Below are positions 39,196-48,989 of a DNA stretch of 64,000 bases, piece after piece. The translations under genes were made by a program, and so were the position numbers. Under the pieces are notes generated by a model that ran no database searches, was not told the origin of the DNA, and saw only the letters and a program-made list of their open reading frames with translations. The stretch comes from Caballeronia sp031450805 (GTDB taxonomy: Bacteria; Pseudomonadota; Gammaproteobacteria; Burkholderiales; Burkholderiaceae). Location: the NCBI RefSeq assembly GCF_031450805.1, contig NZ_JARTVY010000001.1:2666001-2730000 (forward strand), given 5' to 3'. The first letter of the stretch is position 1. Every line of letters begins with the position of its first letter.

Positions 39196-39466
39196 ATCGC
39201 AGCGGCCCCCGCTTTTCGCGAACGTTACAGAAACGGCCGCTTTCGCGCCGCTTATGGCTTGCGGCGTAACAGACCTGCAACATTTTCCGATAATTTCGCT
39301 CGCGCGCGCCTTCCTGGCGTTTCAATGCGAGCGCTCTCGTCCTTTTCCGACAAGCCTTCCGCCCGATTCGCCAGACAATTGGCACGGTTCTGGCTATTCA
39401 GGTCCCTCATTCGCGCAACGCGACGGTAAGACGCCGTCGCGAAACCATCGCTCTCGGGGACCTGAC

Positions 39467-39595
39467 ATGATGGCTTTTGTGTTCTTTCTGCTGTGGATGC
39501 TCGCTTCTCTCGCGCTCCTCACCGTATGGGTGTTCCGCCAGGCGCCTCTTGCGAGCCACGACGATACGGCTCCCGCCGCGGCCGTCGAAGGCTGA
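39467..39595 (+). CDS. Small single-pass membrane protein
   Basis: A 42-residue peptide: one membrane helix (FVFFLLWMLASLALLTVWVF) followed by a short acidic, Ala-rich tail. GGGGA lies 8 bases before the first ATG. It is too short for certainty, but the membrane helix and ribosome site support translation. No function known. Confidence 0.45.
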   Translation: MMAFVFFLLWMLASLALLTVWVFRQAPLASHDDTAPAAAVEG

Positions 39596-39650
39596 AGGCG
39601 TCTCTCGCTGAACGACAAAACGCGTAACGGCCGATAAGAACATTTCCCGC

Positions 39651-39678
39651 TTGACGGAGGCCATCGGTCACCTATTCT
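39651..39678 (+). promoter_or_regulatory. Sigma-70-type promoter of the lactate permease gene
   Basis: TTGACG (39651-39656), a 16-base spacer and TATTCT (39673-39678). The predicted start lies about 90 bases before the permease ATG. Confidence 0.6.
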
Positions 39679-39775
39679 TAGGCTGCGCGTTACGCGGTCG
39701 CTTAAAGCCGCCGAAGCATCGAAGAAATCCCACGCGCCTCGCGGCTCGCCGCCGCCTGCCGACAAGGAGACCTCG

Positions 39776-41377
39776 ATGTTCCATCAACTGCTTACGCCCG
39801 TCGCCAATTCGCTCGCGTTGTCGTTCATCGTCGCGGCGCTGCCGATCGCCGTCGTGCTCGTGCTGCTCGGCTGGGCGCGCCGCCCCGCCTGGCAGGCGTC
39901 GATGGCCGGGCTGATCGTCGCGCTCGTCATCGCGGTGGCCGCGTGGCACTTTCCGGTCAGGCTCGCGCTCAACTCGATCGCCGCCGGCGCGGTCTTCGCC
40001 CTATGGCCGGTGATGTGGATCGTGTTCGCCGCGATCCTGCTCTACAACGTCGCGCAACGCTCCGGGCGCTTCGAAGCCTTCCGCCTCTGGATGGTCGAAA
40101 ACCTGCCGAACGACAGGCGCATCGTGCTGGTCGTCATCGGATTCTCGTTCGGCGCGCTGCTCGAAGGCATCTCGGGCTTCGGCACGCCGATCGCCATCAC
40201 CAGTTCGCTCTTGATCCTGCTCGGCTTCCCCACGCTCGAAGCGCTCACCTTCACGCTGATCTTCAATACCGCGCCGGTGGCCTTCGGCGCCCTCGGCGTG
40301 CCGATCACCGTGCTCGGCGCGGTCACGCACCTTCCCACGGACGCCCTCGCCAAGATGGTCGGCCGCCAGTTGCCGTTCTTCGCGTTCTTCCTGCCGTTCT
40401 ACGTGATCGGCATCTACGCCGGCTTTCGCAACATGCTGCGCGTGTGGCCCGTGCTGCTCGTATCGGGCGCGAGCTTCGCGCTCACGCAATACGTCACGTC
40501 GAACTACATCAGCTATGCGCTGACCGACGTGCTCTCCTCGCTCGTCTCGCTGATTCTGACGATCGCGTTCCTGCGCGTCTGGAAGCCCGCCGCCGATGAG
40601 CGTTTCGCCGTGAATGTCGGTCGTCTCGGCGAGACGCGCGCGGCGATTTCCGGCGGACAAGGCTGGTTGCCGTGGATCGTCGTGTCGCTGGTGGTGATCG
40701 TGTGGACGGTCGCCAAGATCTTCCTCATCGGCGATGTGAAGGTCGCCTGGCCCGGTCTAGACAAGGCCGTCTACATCACGCTGTACAACCAGCCATACGG
40801 CGCGATCTGGGACTTCCAGCCGCTCGCGACGGGCACTGCGATCCTGGTCGCGTCGATCATCACGGCGGCGCTCGTGCGGTTGCCCGCACGCGAATACGGC
40901 GCGGCGATCGTCGACACATGGGTGCAGACGCGCATCGCGATTCTCACGGTGGCGACGATCGTCGGCCTCGCCTATCTGATGAACTACTCGGGCATGAACT
41001 ACACGCTCGGCCTAGGCGTCGCGTCGGTCGGACCGTTCTTTCCGCTCGTGTCCGCGTTTCTCGGCTGGGTGGCGGTCTTCCTCTCCGGCAGCGATACGTC
41101 GGGCAACGCGCTCTTCGGCAACCTCCAGGTGGTGGCGGCGCATCAGCTCAATCTCAATCCCGTGCTGATGGCCGCGACGAATTCCTCCGGCGGCGTGATG
41201 GGCAAGATGATCTCGCCACAAAATATCTCGACCGGCGTCGCGACGACCGACCTCAAGGGCAAGGAAGGGCTCGTGTTCGCGCGCACCTTCAAGCATTCGA
41301 TTCTGCTGACGGTAATCCTCGGCGTGCTCGTCTGGCTGCAGCAAAACGTGCTGACGTGGATGATCCCGCCGCACTGA
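39776..41377 (+). CDS. lctP: L-lactate permease family transporter
   Basis: A 533-residue, ~13-helix member of the lactate permease family (LctP/LldP/GlcA) that imports lactate or glycolate with protons. Family segments: GISGFGTPIAITSSLLILLGF, NTAPVAFGALGVPI, YLMNYSGMNYTLG and SGSDTSGNALFGNLQ near residue 440, and NSSGGVMGKMISPQNI. AAGGAGACCTCG precedes the ATG. No lactate dehydrogenase or LldR-type regulator gene is adjacent, so lactate as substrate rests on homology. Confidence 0.9.
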   Translation: MFHQLLTPVANSLALSFIVAALPIAVVLVLLGWARRPAWQASMAGLIVALVIAVAAWHFPVRLALNSIAAGAVFALWPVMWIVFAAILLYNVAQRSGRFEAFRLWMVENLPNDRRIVLVVIGFSFGALLEGISGFGTPIAITSSLLILLGFPTLEALTFTLIFNTAPVAFGALGVPITVLGAVTHLPTDALAKMVGRQLPFFAFFLPFYVIGIYAGFRNMLRVWPVLLVSGASFALTQYVTSNYISYALTDVLSSLVSLILTIAFLRVWKPAADERFAVNVGRLGETRAAISGGQGWLPWIVVSLVVIVWTVAKIFLIGDVKVAWPGLDKAVYITLYNQPYGAIWDFQPLATGTAILVASIITAALVRLPAREYGAAIVDTWVQTRIAILTVATIVGLAYLMNYSGMNYTLGLGVASVGPFFPLVSAFLGWVAVFLSGSDTSGNALFGNLQVVAAHQLNLNPVLMAATNSSGGVMGKMISPQNISTGVATTDLKGKEGLVFARTFKHSILLTVILGVLVWLQQNVLTWMIPPH

Positions 41378-41475
41378 TCCCGCATCTTGCGGCCTCATCG
41401 AAGGCGCGTTCTTCGGCGCGCGGCGCGGTGCTAACATGCGCGGACTTTTAATACGTAGTCTCGAAGTCCATCGTC

Positions 41476-42405
41476 ATGTCCATCGCCAACTTGTTGCAAT
41501 TGATCGTGCTCGCCGCGTTGTGGGGCGCATCCTTTCTGTTCATCCGCGTGGGCGTCGCCGAGTTCGGCGTCGCGCCGCTCATGGCCGTGCGCGTCGGCAT
41601 CGGTGCGCTGTTTCTCATCGCGATGCTGCTTGCGCGCCGCAACGTGACCGCCACCCTCGGCGCGATGCGCCGGCGCGCGCTGCCGCTTTTCGTGGTCGGC
41701 ATTCTCAATTCGGCCGCGCCGTTCTGCCTGTTCGCGTTCGCGGAATTGACGCTGTCGGCAGGCGCGACGTCCGTCATCAACGCGACGACGCCGCTCTGGG
41801 GCGCGCTCGTCGCCTACGTGTGGCTGAAGGACCGGCTGACCACCATGCGCAGCATCGGCATGGCCATCGGCTTCGCGGGCGTGCTGCTGCTCGTGTGGAA
41901 CCAGATCGCGACGGACGGCACGGCCTCCGCCGGACTGCCCGTGCGCGGCATGCTGGCGGCCGCTGCGGCGCTCGCCGCATCGGCGCTGTATGGCGTGGCG
42001 GGCAATTTCGCGAAGAAGTATCTGATGGACGTCGACGCGACCACCAACGCCGCTGGCAGCATGATCGGTGCGACCGTCACGCTCGCGCCGATCGCCCTGC
42101 TGACATGGCCCGCGACGCCGGTCTCCGCGCACGCGTGGTCGGCGGTGATTGCGCTGGGCGTGTGCTGCACGGGCATCGCCTATTTTCTGTACTTCCGGCT
42201 CGTGGCCGCAGCGGGGCCTGCTCGCGCCATGACGGTCACGTTCGTCATTCCGCTGTTCGGCATTCTCTGGGGCGCGCTGTTCCTGAACGAGCACGTATCG
42301 CTCGTGATGCTGGAAGGGTGCGCTGTCGTGCTGGTCGGCACGGCGCTCGCGACGGGAATCGTCAAGCACGTGCCGTTTTTCGGGCGGCGCGGCATCGCTC
42401 GGTGA
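41476..42405 (+). CDS. EamA/DMT family transporter
   Basis: A 309-residue membrane protein with ten helices and two EamA repeats. LWGASFLFIRVGVAEFGVAP opens the first, and PLFGILWGALFLNEHVSLVMLEGCAVVL (in part FGILWGALFLNEHV) ends the second; INATTPLWGALVAYVWLKDRL is typical of the first-repeat end. No ribosome site is evident before the ATG. It stands alone between the lactate permease and a tandem repeat. Likely an exporter of amino acids or other small metabolites; substrate unknown. Confidence 0.85.
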   Translation: MSIANLLQLIVLAALWGASFLFIRVGVAEFGVAPLMAVRVGIGALFLIAMLLARRNVTATLGAMRRRALPLFVVGILNSAAPFCLFAFAELTLSAGATSVINATTPLWGALVAYVWLKDRLTTMRSIGMAIGFAGVLLLVWNQIATDGTASAGLPVRGMLAAAAALAASALYGVAGNFAKKYLMDVDATTNAAGSMIGATVTLAPIALLTWPATPVSAHAWSAVIALGVCCTGIAYFLYFRLVAAAGPARAMTVTFVIPLFGILWGALFLNEHVSLVMLEGCAVVLVGTALATGIVKHVPFFGRRGIAR

Positions 42406-42489
42406 TTGCGTCCTCCCATGACGGAACCGTGAAGCCGACGCGCTTTCCCACGCGGCAGCAATAGCGCGGTGAGTGAACAGCGACGCGCC

Positions 42490-42567
42490 GCTCGCCGCCT
42501 GATCGCCGCCTGATCGCCGCGTGATCGCCGCCTGATCGCCGCCTAATCGCCGCCTAATAGCCGCCCT
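42490..42567. repeat. 11-bp tandem repeat (seven copies) between EamA and arfB
   Basis: Seven contiguous copies of GATCGCCGCCT with drift: GCTCGCCGCCT, GATCGCCGCCT, GATCGCCGCGT, two more GATCGCCGCCT, AATCGCCGCCT and a 12-base AATAGCCGCCCT. The array ends within the arfB stop codon. The unit is not a multiple of three and carries stops in forward frames, so it is non-coding. Confidence 0.9.
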
Positions 42568-42973
42568 ATTCGCCGCGCACCGCGCCCCGCCCCGCCTTCA
42601 CCGCTCCCCGCCTGACCTTCCCTTCGACGCGGCGCACCTGCGACGCCCGCGTCGGCTTGGTCGCGATGCGCTTGCGCCGGGTGACGCTCACGCTTCGGAT
42701 CATCTCGTCGAGACGCGCGAGCGCCGCCGCGCGATTCATGTCCTGCGTGCGATGCTCCTGCGCCTTGATGACGATCACGCCTTCGCGCGTGACGCGGCTG
42801 TCGGACAGCGCGAGCAGCCGCGCCTTGATGTGCTCCGGCAGCGACGACGCGCGGATGTCGAAGCGCAAGTGAATCGCGCTCGATACCTTGTTGACGTTCT
42901 GACCGCCCGCGCCTTGCGCGCGCACGGCGGTCAGTTCGACTTCGCCTGGCGGCACCACGAGGCTATCGCTCAT
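42566..42973 (-). CDS. arfB: Alternative ribosome-rescue factor ArfB (peptidyl-tRNA hydrolase)
   Basis: A 135-residue release-factor-like protein. The catalytic GGQ motif is at residues 23-25 in QGAGGQNVNKVSSAIHL, and the C-terminus is the basic tail (RRKRIATKPTRASQ...KVRRGAVKAGRG) that enters the empty mRNA channel of stalled ribosomes. It hydrolyses peptidyl-tRNA on non-stop complexes. The start at 42973 is fixed by AAGGAG and by the conserved beginning. It lies 17 bases behind recD and could be cotranscribed with recCBD. The stop codon falls in the tandem repeat, so the end of the tail may be variable. Confidence 0.9.
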   Translation of the reverse strand: MSDSLVVPPGEVELTAVRAQGAGGQNVNKVSSAIHLRFDIRASSLPEHIKARLLALSDSRVTREGVIVIKAQEHRTQDMNRAAALARLDEMIRSVSVTRRKRIATKPTRASQVRRVEGKVRRGAVKAGRGAVRGE

Positions 42974-42990
42974 GGATGAAACTCCTTCGT

Positions 42991-45294
42991 TCAGGATCGA
43001 TGGTGCATGTGCATCAGCCGCATCATTCGCGCGGCGAGACCGGAATCGCGGCGCGTCGGCGCATCGACGGCCTGCGCGAAGATCGCCGCCGATCCGATGA
43101 CTTCGATACGGCGCTTCGCCCGCGTGATCGCCGTATAAACCAGTTCGCGCGACAACACGCGCACGAAGCTGCCCGGCAACACGAGCGCCGCGTGCTCGAA
43201 CTCGGAGCCTTGCGATTTGTGAACGGTCAACGCGAACGCCGTATCGTGCGGCGGCAGCGCAGCCGGCGATACATGACGCAGCGAGCCGTCCGCCATGCGG
43301 AACGCGACGCGCAGCGCGCCGTTCGGCCCCGGCAGCGCAATGCCGATATCGCCGTTGAAAAGCCCCAGCGCATAGTCGTTGCGCGTGACGATCACCGGGC
43401 GCCCGGCGAACCACTGCGCTCCGATTGCAAGCGCGATGCCCGCCTGCTCGCGCACCTTCGACGCGATGCGCGCGTTCACTTCATCGACGCCGCGTGGCCC
43501 TTTGCGCGTGGCGCAGAGCACACGGAAGCGATTGAGCGCATCGAAAAGCCCGGCTTCGTCGGATGGCGGATGCTCGCCCTGCAGCATCGATGAGAGCGCG
43601 GCGGCATAAGGCGCGAATCCCTTCGCCAGATGCGCCAGCGTGCGGTCGGACAGCGTGGCGTGACCGTCGTCGAGGAGCACGGCGGCGGAGGCTTCCGGTG
43701 CGGCCGGCTGCGTTGCGTCGAGCGCATCGAGCGCGGCTTGCGCGTCGCCGTCGCGGATCGCGATGGACAAGCGGCCGATCGCTGAATCGAGTCCGAAGCG
43801 ATAGTTGCGCGCGAGCCACACGACGCTGTCGGTGAGCGGCGCGTCGGCGGGCGTTTCGTTCGCTTCACTGGCGCCCGTTTCGAGCGTGGCGAAGAGGTCG
43901 GCATAGCCTTCGTCGTCGGCGTGCGGTGCATTGGCGAGCCGCGCGGGGGTAGACGCGTTCGCGGGCGCATCGGCACCTTCGTGGCGAGGGCGTGACGCGT
44001 CAAGGGACGGCGCGCCGGCCGGTTCCCTCTCGCGGGCGGCGGCGTTCGAGAACAGGTCGCCCTGCTCCGCACCGCTTTCGACGGGCGCGTCGATGAACGG
44101 CTCGCGCTCGCCATCGTCATCGCCCGGGAAGAAGTCGCCGTAGTCATCGTCGCGAGTTTCGATGCGAGCGCCCGGCCGCTCGAGGGCCGCTGCGTTCCTG
44201 CGCCCTTCCGCGCCGGAAGCAGGCAACGCCGCCCGCAACCGCGCCAGCGCCACGCCGAGCGCTCCTGCGATCCGCCTCGCGCCCGCCTCGCTGAACGTGG
44301 GTTGCGCGCTCAGTTCCGCGAACACCGCGCCCGCCTCGACGGCCGATAGCTGATCCTTGTCGCCCAGCATCACGAGCCGGCTCGACGGCGCAACCGCTTC
44401 GAGCAAATGCGCCGCGAGCGCGACGTCGATCATCGACGCCTCGTCGACCACGATCACGTCATACGGCAACGGGTTGTCGCGATGATGCCGGAAACCGCCG
44501 TCCGGCAGCACGCCGAGCAGCCGCTGCAACGTGAACGATGTGCGCGGCAGGCGCGCCGCCAGCTCGGGCGGCAGCTTGTCCGCGCGCTCGATCAACGCTT
44601 CCTGCATGCGCTGCGCGGCCTTGCCCGTCGGTGCGGCGAGCGCGATGCGCAAGGTCGGGTCGGCGTCGAGCAGACACGCGAGCACGCCGACGACCGTCGT
44701 CGTCTTGCCCGTTCCCGGACCGCCGCTCACGATGGTCAGCCGCCCCGCCAGCGCGACGAGCGCGGCGACGCGCTGCCAGTCGATATCGTCGTCATCGGCC
44801 GGGGCTTGCCCGAAGTACCGGGCGATCCGCCCGGCCTGCTGCGCGAGTTCCCGCTGCGACACGTCGATGCGCGCCCCGCGCGCCCGTTCGACCAGCGCGA
44901 CCGCGAGCCGCCGCTCGTAATCGAAGTAGCGCGCGAGATAGAGCCGGCCGTCTTCATCGATGACGAGCGGCCGCAGAGCCGCGGCATCGATGCGCGCCTG
45001 CGTGCGCGCCAACGTCGCGACGCCGCTTGCAAGCAGCGCATCGCGTGCTTCGCGCACGCTCTCGCCATGACGCCGCGCGAGCGCGGCAAGCGGCATGCAG
45101 ACGTGCCCGAGCGCCGTCGCCCGGCTGATGGCGAGCGCCGCGCGTTCGGCCCACGCGACGGCCCGCGCGTCCGCGCCCGACCATCGCGACAGTTCGCCGA
45201 TGCGCCGCGCGAAACCCTCGGCGAGCGCGGCGCTTTCGTCGGCGAAAGCGGATGCGGCGGACGGCGCCCCGTTCATGGTTTCGACCGTGCTCAT
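42991..45294 (-). CDS. recD: Exonuclease V subunit RecD with acidic internal insertion
   Basis: A 767-residue 5'-3' helicase subunit of RecBCD. Walker A GGPGTGKT (191-198), PTGKAAQRM motif Ia, VVDEASMID Walker B (~282-290), GDKDQLSAVEAG motif III, and the C-terminal ALTVHKSQGSEF and YTAITRAKR motifs V/VI are intact. E. coli RecD is ~608 residues; most of the extra length is a ~140-residue insertion (about 345-486) rich in Asp, Glu and Ala with repeats of an E/D-GD-LF type, predicted disordered. The ATG at 45294 overlaps the recB stop (ATGA). Confidence 0.93.
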   Translation of the reverse strand: MSTVETMNGAPSAASAFADESAALAEGFARRIGELSRWSGADARAVAWAERAALAISRATALGHVCMPLAALARRHGESVREARDALLASGVATLARTQARIDAAALRPLVIDEDGRLYLARYFDYERRLAVALVERARGARIDVSQRELAQQAGRIARYFGQAPADDDDIDWQRVAALVALAGRLTIVSGGPGTGKTTTVVGVLACLLDADPTLRIALAAPTGKAAQRMQEALIERADKLPPELAARLPRTSFTLQRLLGVLPDGGFRHHRDNPLPYDVIVVDEASMIDVALAAHLLEAVAPSSRLVMLGDKDQLSAVEAGAVFAELSAQPTFSEAGARRIAGALGVALARLRAALPASGAEGRRNAAALERPGARIETRDDDYGDFFPGDDDGEREPFIDAPVESGAEQGDLFSNAAAREREPAGAPSLDASRPRHEGADAPANASTPARLANAPHADDEGYADLFATLETGASEANETPADAPLTDSVVWLARNYRFGLDSAIGRLSIAIRDGDAQAALDALDATQPAAPEASAAVLLDDGHATLSDRTLAHLAKGFAPYAAALSSMLQGEHPPSDEAGLFDALNRFRVLCATRKGPRGVDEVNARIASKVREQAGIALAIGAQWFAGRPVIVTRNDYALGLFNGDIGIALPGPNGALRVAFRMADGSLRHVSPAALPPHDTAFALTVHKSQGSEFEHAALVLPGSFVRVLSRELVYTAITRAKRRIEVIGSAAIFAQAVDAPTRRDSGLAARMMRLMHMHHRS

Positions 45295-48200
45295 GCCGTC
45301 ACCCCCGACATCGCCCGATCCAGCGCCTCGACCAGTTCCAGCGGCGGCCGCCCGCGATGCACGCCGCTCGCGGCATCGCCGTCGCGCCAGTCGGGACGCA
45401 CGCCGCGCACGAACAGATACAGATAGCCGCCCACATGCGTCTCGTAGTCGTAATCGGCGAGCCGCGCGCGCAGGTAACGATGCAGCGCGACCACGTATAC
45501 GAGCGCCTGCAGGTGATACGCGTGATGCGCCATCGCGCTGGCGAGCGACGCGGCGCCGTAGTCCTCGGCGGCATCGCCCAGATGGTTCGACTTCCAGTCG
45601 ATGATCCAGTAACGCCCGCCGTGCAGCACGATCATGTCGATGAACCCCTTGATGAAGCCCCGCAGCGCGCCCGTCTCCAGCGCGACATCCGGATAACCAT
45701 GCGCGGCCAGGAGCCGGCGCAGCGCCGGGAAATCCAGCGACGGCGCGGGGAACAGAAACTCCAGCTCGTTCATGCGCCGCCCGTTGGCGACGCCCGACAG
45801 CCGCATGCCCGGCGCGATCTCGCTTGCGAGCGTGTCGGCGATGAGCCGCAGCATCATCGGCCGAAGACGCTGCGCGAGCGGCGCGGGCGCGGGGACCGGA
45901 TACTCGCGCAGCGCATCGTCCACGGCTCCGGGCCACGTCGACGGCTGTGTGAAATCCGCAAGCTCGTACATGCGATGCAGACATTCGCCCGCCGCCGCGC
46001 CGCGCGGGAACGCGAGGATGTCGTCGTCGGCGAGCGCGGCTTCGTCGCGGGAAGGCGGCGCTGGCAGGGGCGTCGCGCCGGCATCGGCGAGTTCGTCGTG
46101 ATCGGGGCGCGCTTCGACCGGCTGCGACTGATTCGCCTCATCCCGCGCGCCCGCCGCCACCAGCGAACTGAAGCTCGCCATGCGCCAGCGGTCGCGCAAG
46201 AGTCGCCGGTTGGTGCGCGCGGTGATTTCGTGGGCGCCGGGCTTGTCGGCCGCAAGCGGATCGCGGCTATCGATGACCGGCAGCGGCGTCACGCCGATCG
46301 CGCCGTCCGATTGCGCTTCGAGCGCGCGCCACGCCGCGACGATGCCCGCTTCGTCGGGCGGTTCGTCGCAGAACGCGTCGAAGTTCTGACCCGAGCCCGC
46401 GGCGAGCCAGTTCAGCACGCTCCTGCGCGATTCCTTCGTCGACTTGTTCGAGACGTTCGAAATGTAGACGCCCGCGACCACGTAGCAGCGATACACCGCC
46501 CGCGTCAGCGCGACATAAACGAGCCGCGCCCGCTCGGCCGCCTGCTCCCGCGCGATGGCCGCGCCGATCGCTTTCGCTTCGTCGTCGTCGATTCCGTAGT
46601 GCAGCACCGCTTCGCCGGCATCGTCGTGATACTCGCGGGCATCGGGCAAGCCGGATTTCGACGCGTCGCGCGCGCCGCCGTCGTTCAGGAACGGACAGAA
46701 CACGACCGCGTATTCCAGGCCCTTCGACTTGTGGATCGTCACGATCTGCACGAGATTGCGGTCCGATTCGAGGCGCAATTGCGCATCTTCCCCGCCGCCC
46801 CGCTGCGCGCGCTGCGCGGCGAGCCAGCGCAAGGTCGGCGCGATGCCCGGCTGCTCCGCCGAGCGCGCCTGCAGCAGTTCCGCGAGATGGTTGACGTTCG
46901 TGAGCCTGCGCTCGGCGTCCGCGCGCGCGACGAGCCGCGCCGCAATCGAGAGTTCGCGCGCGAGCGTGCGCCACATCACGGCGAAGCCGCGCTCGTGCCA
47001 GATCGTGCGATAGCGCGAGAAGCGCTCGACCCAGCTCGTCGAATCGCTCGCGCCGCTTTCTTCCGCCGATGCCGCATGTTCCAGACGCCACAGCGCGGCG
47101 GCGTCCAGCCCGAACCAGTCGGTCGCGAGCGCGGCGCGCAGACGTCGCAGGTCGCCGGGCGTGTCGATGGCGGCGAGCACGCGCTCGATCTGCTCGGCGT
47201 CGAGCGAGCCGAACACCGACGCCTGCGCGAGTTCAACGCTGCCGATGCCCCACGCCGCCAGCACGCGCTTGACGAGACTGCCCTGCCGGTGCGTCTGCAC
47301 GAGCACGGCGATATCGCCCGCACTGAGCGCCTCGTCGCCGATGCGCACTTCGCCGCGCGCCGCGCCCTTCAAGAGCCGCGCGATTTCGGCGGCGCACGCT
47401 TCAGCCGCTTCACGCTGCGCGTTGGCCTTCGACAACGCGGCATCGCCGTGCGGCAGCATCCACACGCAGAAATCCGCGATATCGGAATAAGCGGCGGCGG
47501 GCGTCGCATCGACAAAGGGGCCGCGCGATCGCGTGCCCGCGCGCACCGGCTGATAGTCGAGGCCATCGAGAATGAACGCCGACGGATTCGCGCCGAACAC
47601 GCGATTGCACGCCTCGATGATGCGCGGGGTCGACCGCTGGTTCACCGCGAGCGTGTAACGCGCGCTCGCGCCGTCGCGCGCGGCGAGATACGTGTGCAAA
47701 TCAGCGGCGCGGAAGCTGTAGATGGCCTGCTTCGGATCGCCGACCAGAAACAGCGGCCCATGCGGCGCGAACACGCGGTTGAAGATCGCGTACTGCAAAG
47801 GATCGGTGTCCTGGAATTCGTCGATGAGCGCCGCCGGATAACGCTCGCGCAACGCCTGCGCGAGCCACGCATGTCTGACGAGCGCGTGGTGGAGGTTCGA
47901 GAGCAGGTCGTCGAACGACACGACGCGCCGCGCACGCTTTCTCGCCGACAGTTCGGCGGGCGCGTAGTCGAGCCATTCACGCACGATGTCGAGCCACATC
48001 GCGCGCTGCGCGGCTTCCGCTGCGGCGGCGGACGCCGCGAGCGTCTCCGCATGCTCGAAGAACGGATGCGCGGGCGGCGCGTGCTTGACCTTCGTGCCCT
48101 TCGCCAGCGCCGATGCGGTGATCTTCAGCGCGTCTTTCGGCGGCTCGGCGTGACAGTCGGCATCGGCGAAATATTCTCCCCAGGCGTCGAGCGCGGCCTC

Positions 48201-48989
48201 GATCATCGAACGCTTGTGCGAGGTCTGCTTCAGCATCGCCTCGGCGTCGAAAAGCAGTTTCGCGATTGCGCCCCGCTCCGCGTTCCACACGGCGCAGGCT
48301 TCGTCGAAGAGCGCGCGGGCATCGACGGCTTCGGCTGCAAGCTCGGCTTCGCTCTTGCCCCAGCGCAACGTCGCAAGCGGCTTCTTCAGACGCCGCGCCA
48401 ACTGCGCATCGAGCGATGCCGGCCCCGCGCCCTTCGCAACGAGCCACGACGCGAACGACGGCGTGCGCGCCGCCGCAGGCTCCACACGCTCGCGCCAGAA
48501 ATCGGCGGCAAGCTCAAAGCGCAGCGCGCTGTCGTCGGCTTCCATGTCGAACGCGAAGGGCATGGCGGCGGCGAACGGCGCTTCCTGCAGCGCGCGCTGA
48601 CAGAACGCGTGGATCGTGTGAATCGCGGCCTGATCGAAGGTATGCAGCGCGATGCGGATGCGCTGCAGCGCTTCGCTCGGATCGATGCCCGCGAGCGTGG
48701 TTTCGAAAAGCTGCTCGATGAATGGATCGCCGGCGGCATCGCCGTTCTCGATCGCATGGGCGACGCCCGCGAGCCGCGTGCGGATGCGCTCGTGCAGCTC
48801 GGCGGTCGCGGCCTTCGTGAATGTGACGACGAGAATGCGTTCGACGCTCAACTGCTTCTCGAGCAGCAGGCGGACGTACAGCGCGCAGATGTTCCACGTC
48901 TTGCCGGTGCCGGCCGATGCTTCGATCTGGTTGACGCCGTCGAGCGGGCACGAAAAAACGTCGAGTTCCTGGATTGCCGTGGTCATCAT
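45291..48989 (-). CDS. recB: Exonuclease V subunit RecB
   Basis: A 1232-residue 3'-5' helicase/nuclease of RecBCD, which processes double-strand breaks. Walker A ASAGTGKT is at about 24-31, VVTFTKAATAELHERIR is motif Ia, LIDEFQDTDPLQYAIF the Walker B/III region, NLVQIVTIHKSKGLEY motif V, and YVALTRAVYR motif VI. The nuclease domain near the C-terminus has GFIKGFIDMIVLHGGRYWIIDWKSN (in part GFIDMIV...WIIDWKSN), with the Asp/Lys residues needed for cutting. The ATG at 48989 overlaps the recC stop (ATGA), and the recB stop overlaps recD, so the three genes are translationally coupled. Confidence 0.95.
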   Translation of the reverse strand: MMTTAIQELDVFSCPLDGVNQIEASAGTGKTWNICALYVRLLLEKQLSVERILVVTFTKAATAELHERIRTRLAGVAHAIENGDAAGDPFIEQLFETTLAGIDPSEALQRIRIALHTFDQAAIHTIHAFCQRALQEAPFAAAMPFAFDMEADDSALRFELAADFWRERVEPAAARTPSFASWLVAKGAGPASLDAQLARRLKKPLATLRWGKSEAELAAEAVDARALFDEACAVWNAERGAIAKLLFDAEAMLKQTSHKRSMIEAALDAWGEYFADADCHAEPPKDALKITASALAKGTKVKHAPPAHPFFEHAETLAASAAAAEAAQRAMWLDIVREWLDYAPAELSARKRARRVVSFDDLLSNLHHALVRHAWLAQALRERYPAALIDEFQDTDPLQYAIFNRVFAPHGPLFLVGDPKQAIYSFRAADLHTYLAARDGASARYTLAVNQRSTPRIIEACNRVFGANPSAFILDGLDYQPVRAGTRSRGPFVDATPAAAYSDIADFCVWMLPHGDAALSKANAQREAAEACAAEIARLLKGAARGEVRIGDEALSAGDIAVLVQTHRQGSLVKRVLAAWGIGSVELAQASVFGSLDAEQIERVLAAIDTPGDLRRLRAALATDWFGLDAAALWRLEHAASAEESGASDSTSWVERFSRYRTIWHERGFAVMWRTLARELSIAARLVARADAERRLTNVNHLAELLQARSAEQPGIAPTLRWLAAQRAQRGGGEDAQLRLESDRNLVQIVTIHKSKGLEYAVVFCPFLNDGGARDASKSGLPDAREYHDDAGEAVLHYGIDDDEAKAIGAAIAREQAAERARLVYVALTRAVYRCYVVAGVYISNVSNKSTKESRRSVLNWLAAGSGQNFDAFCDEPPDEAGIVAAWRALEAQSDGAIGVTPLPVIDSRDPLAADKPGAHEITARTNRRLLRDRWRMASFSSLVAAGARDEANQSQPVEARPDHDELADAGATPLPAPPSRDEAALADDDILAFPRGAAAGECLHRMYELADFTQPSTWPGAVDDALREYPVPAPAPLAQRLRPMMLRLIADTLASEIAPGMRLSGVANGRRMNELEFLFPAPSLDFPALRRLLAAHGYPDVALETGALRGFIKGFIDMIVLHGGRYWIIDWKSNHLGDAAEDYGAASLASAMAHHAYHLQALVYVVALHRYLRARLADYDYETHVGGYLYLFVRGVRPDWRDGDAASGVHRGRPPLELVEALDRAMSGVTA

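Noticed and set aside
42490..42567. The GATCGCCGCCT array as a CRISPR or REP element
   Set aside because: The units are contiguous 11-mers without spacers and without inverted symmetry, so it is a simple tandem repeat.
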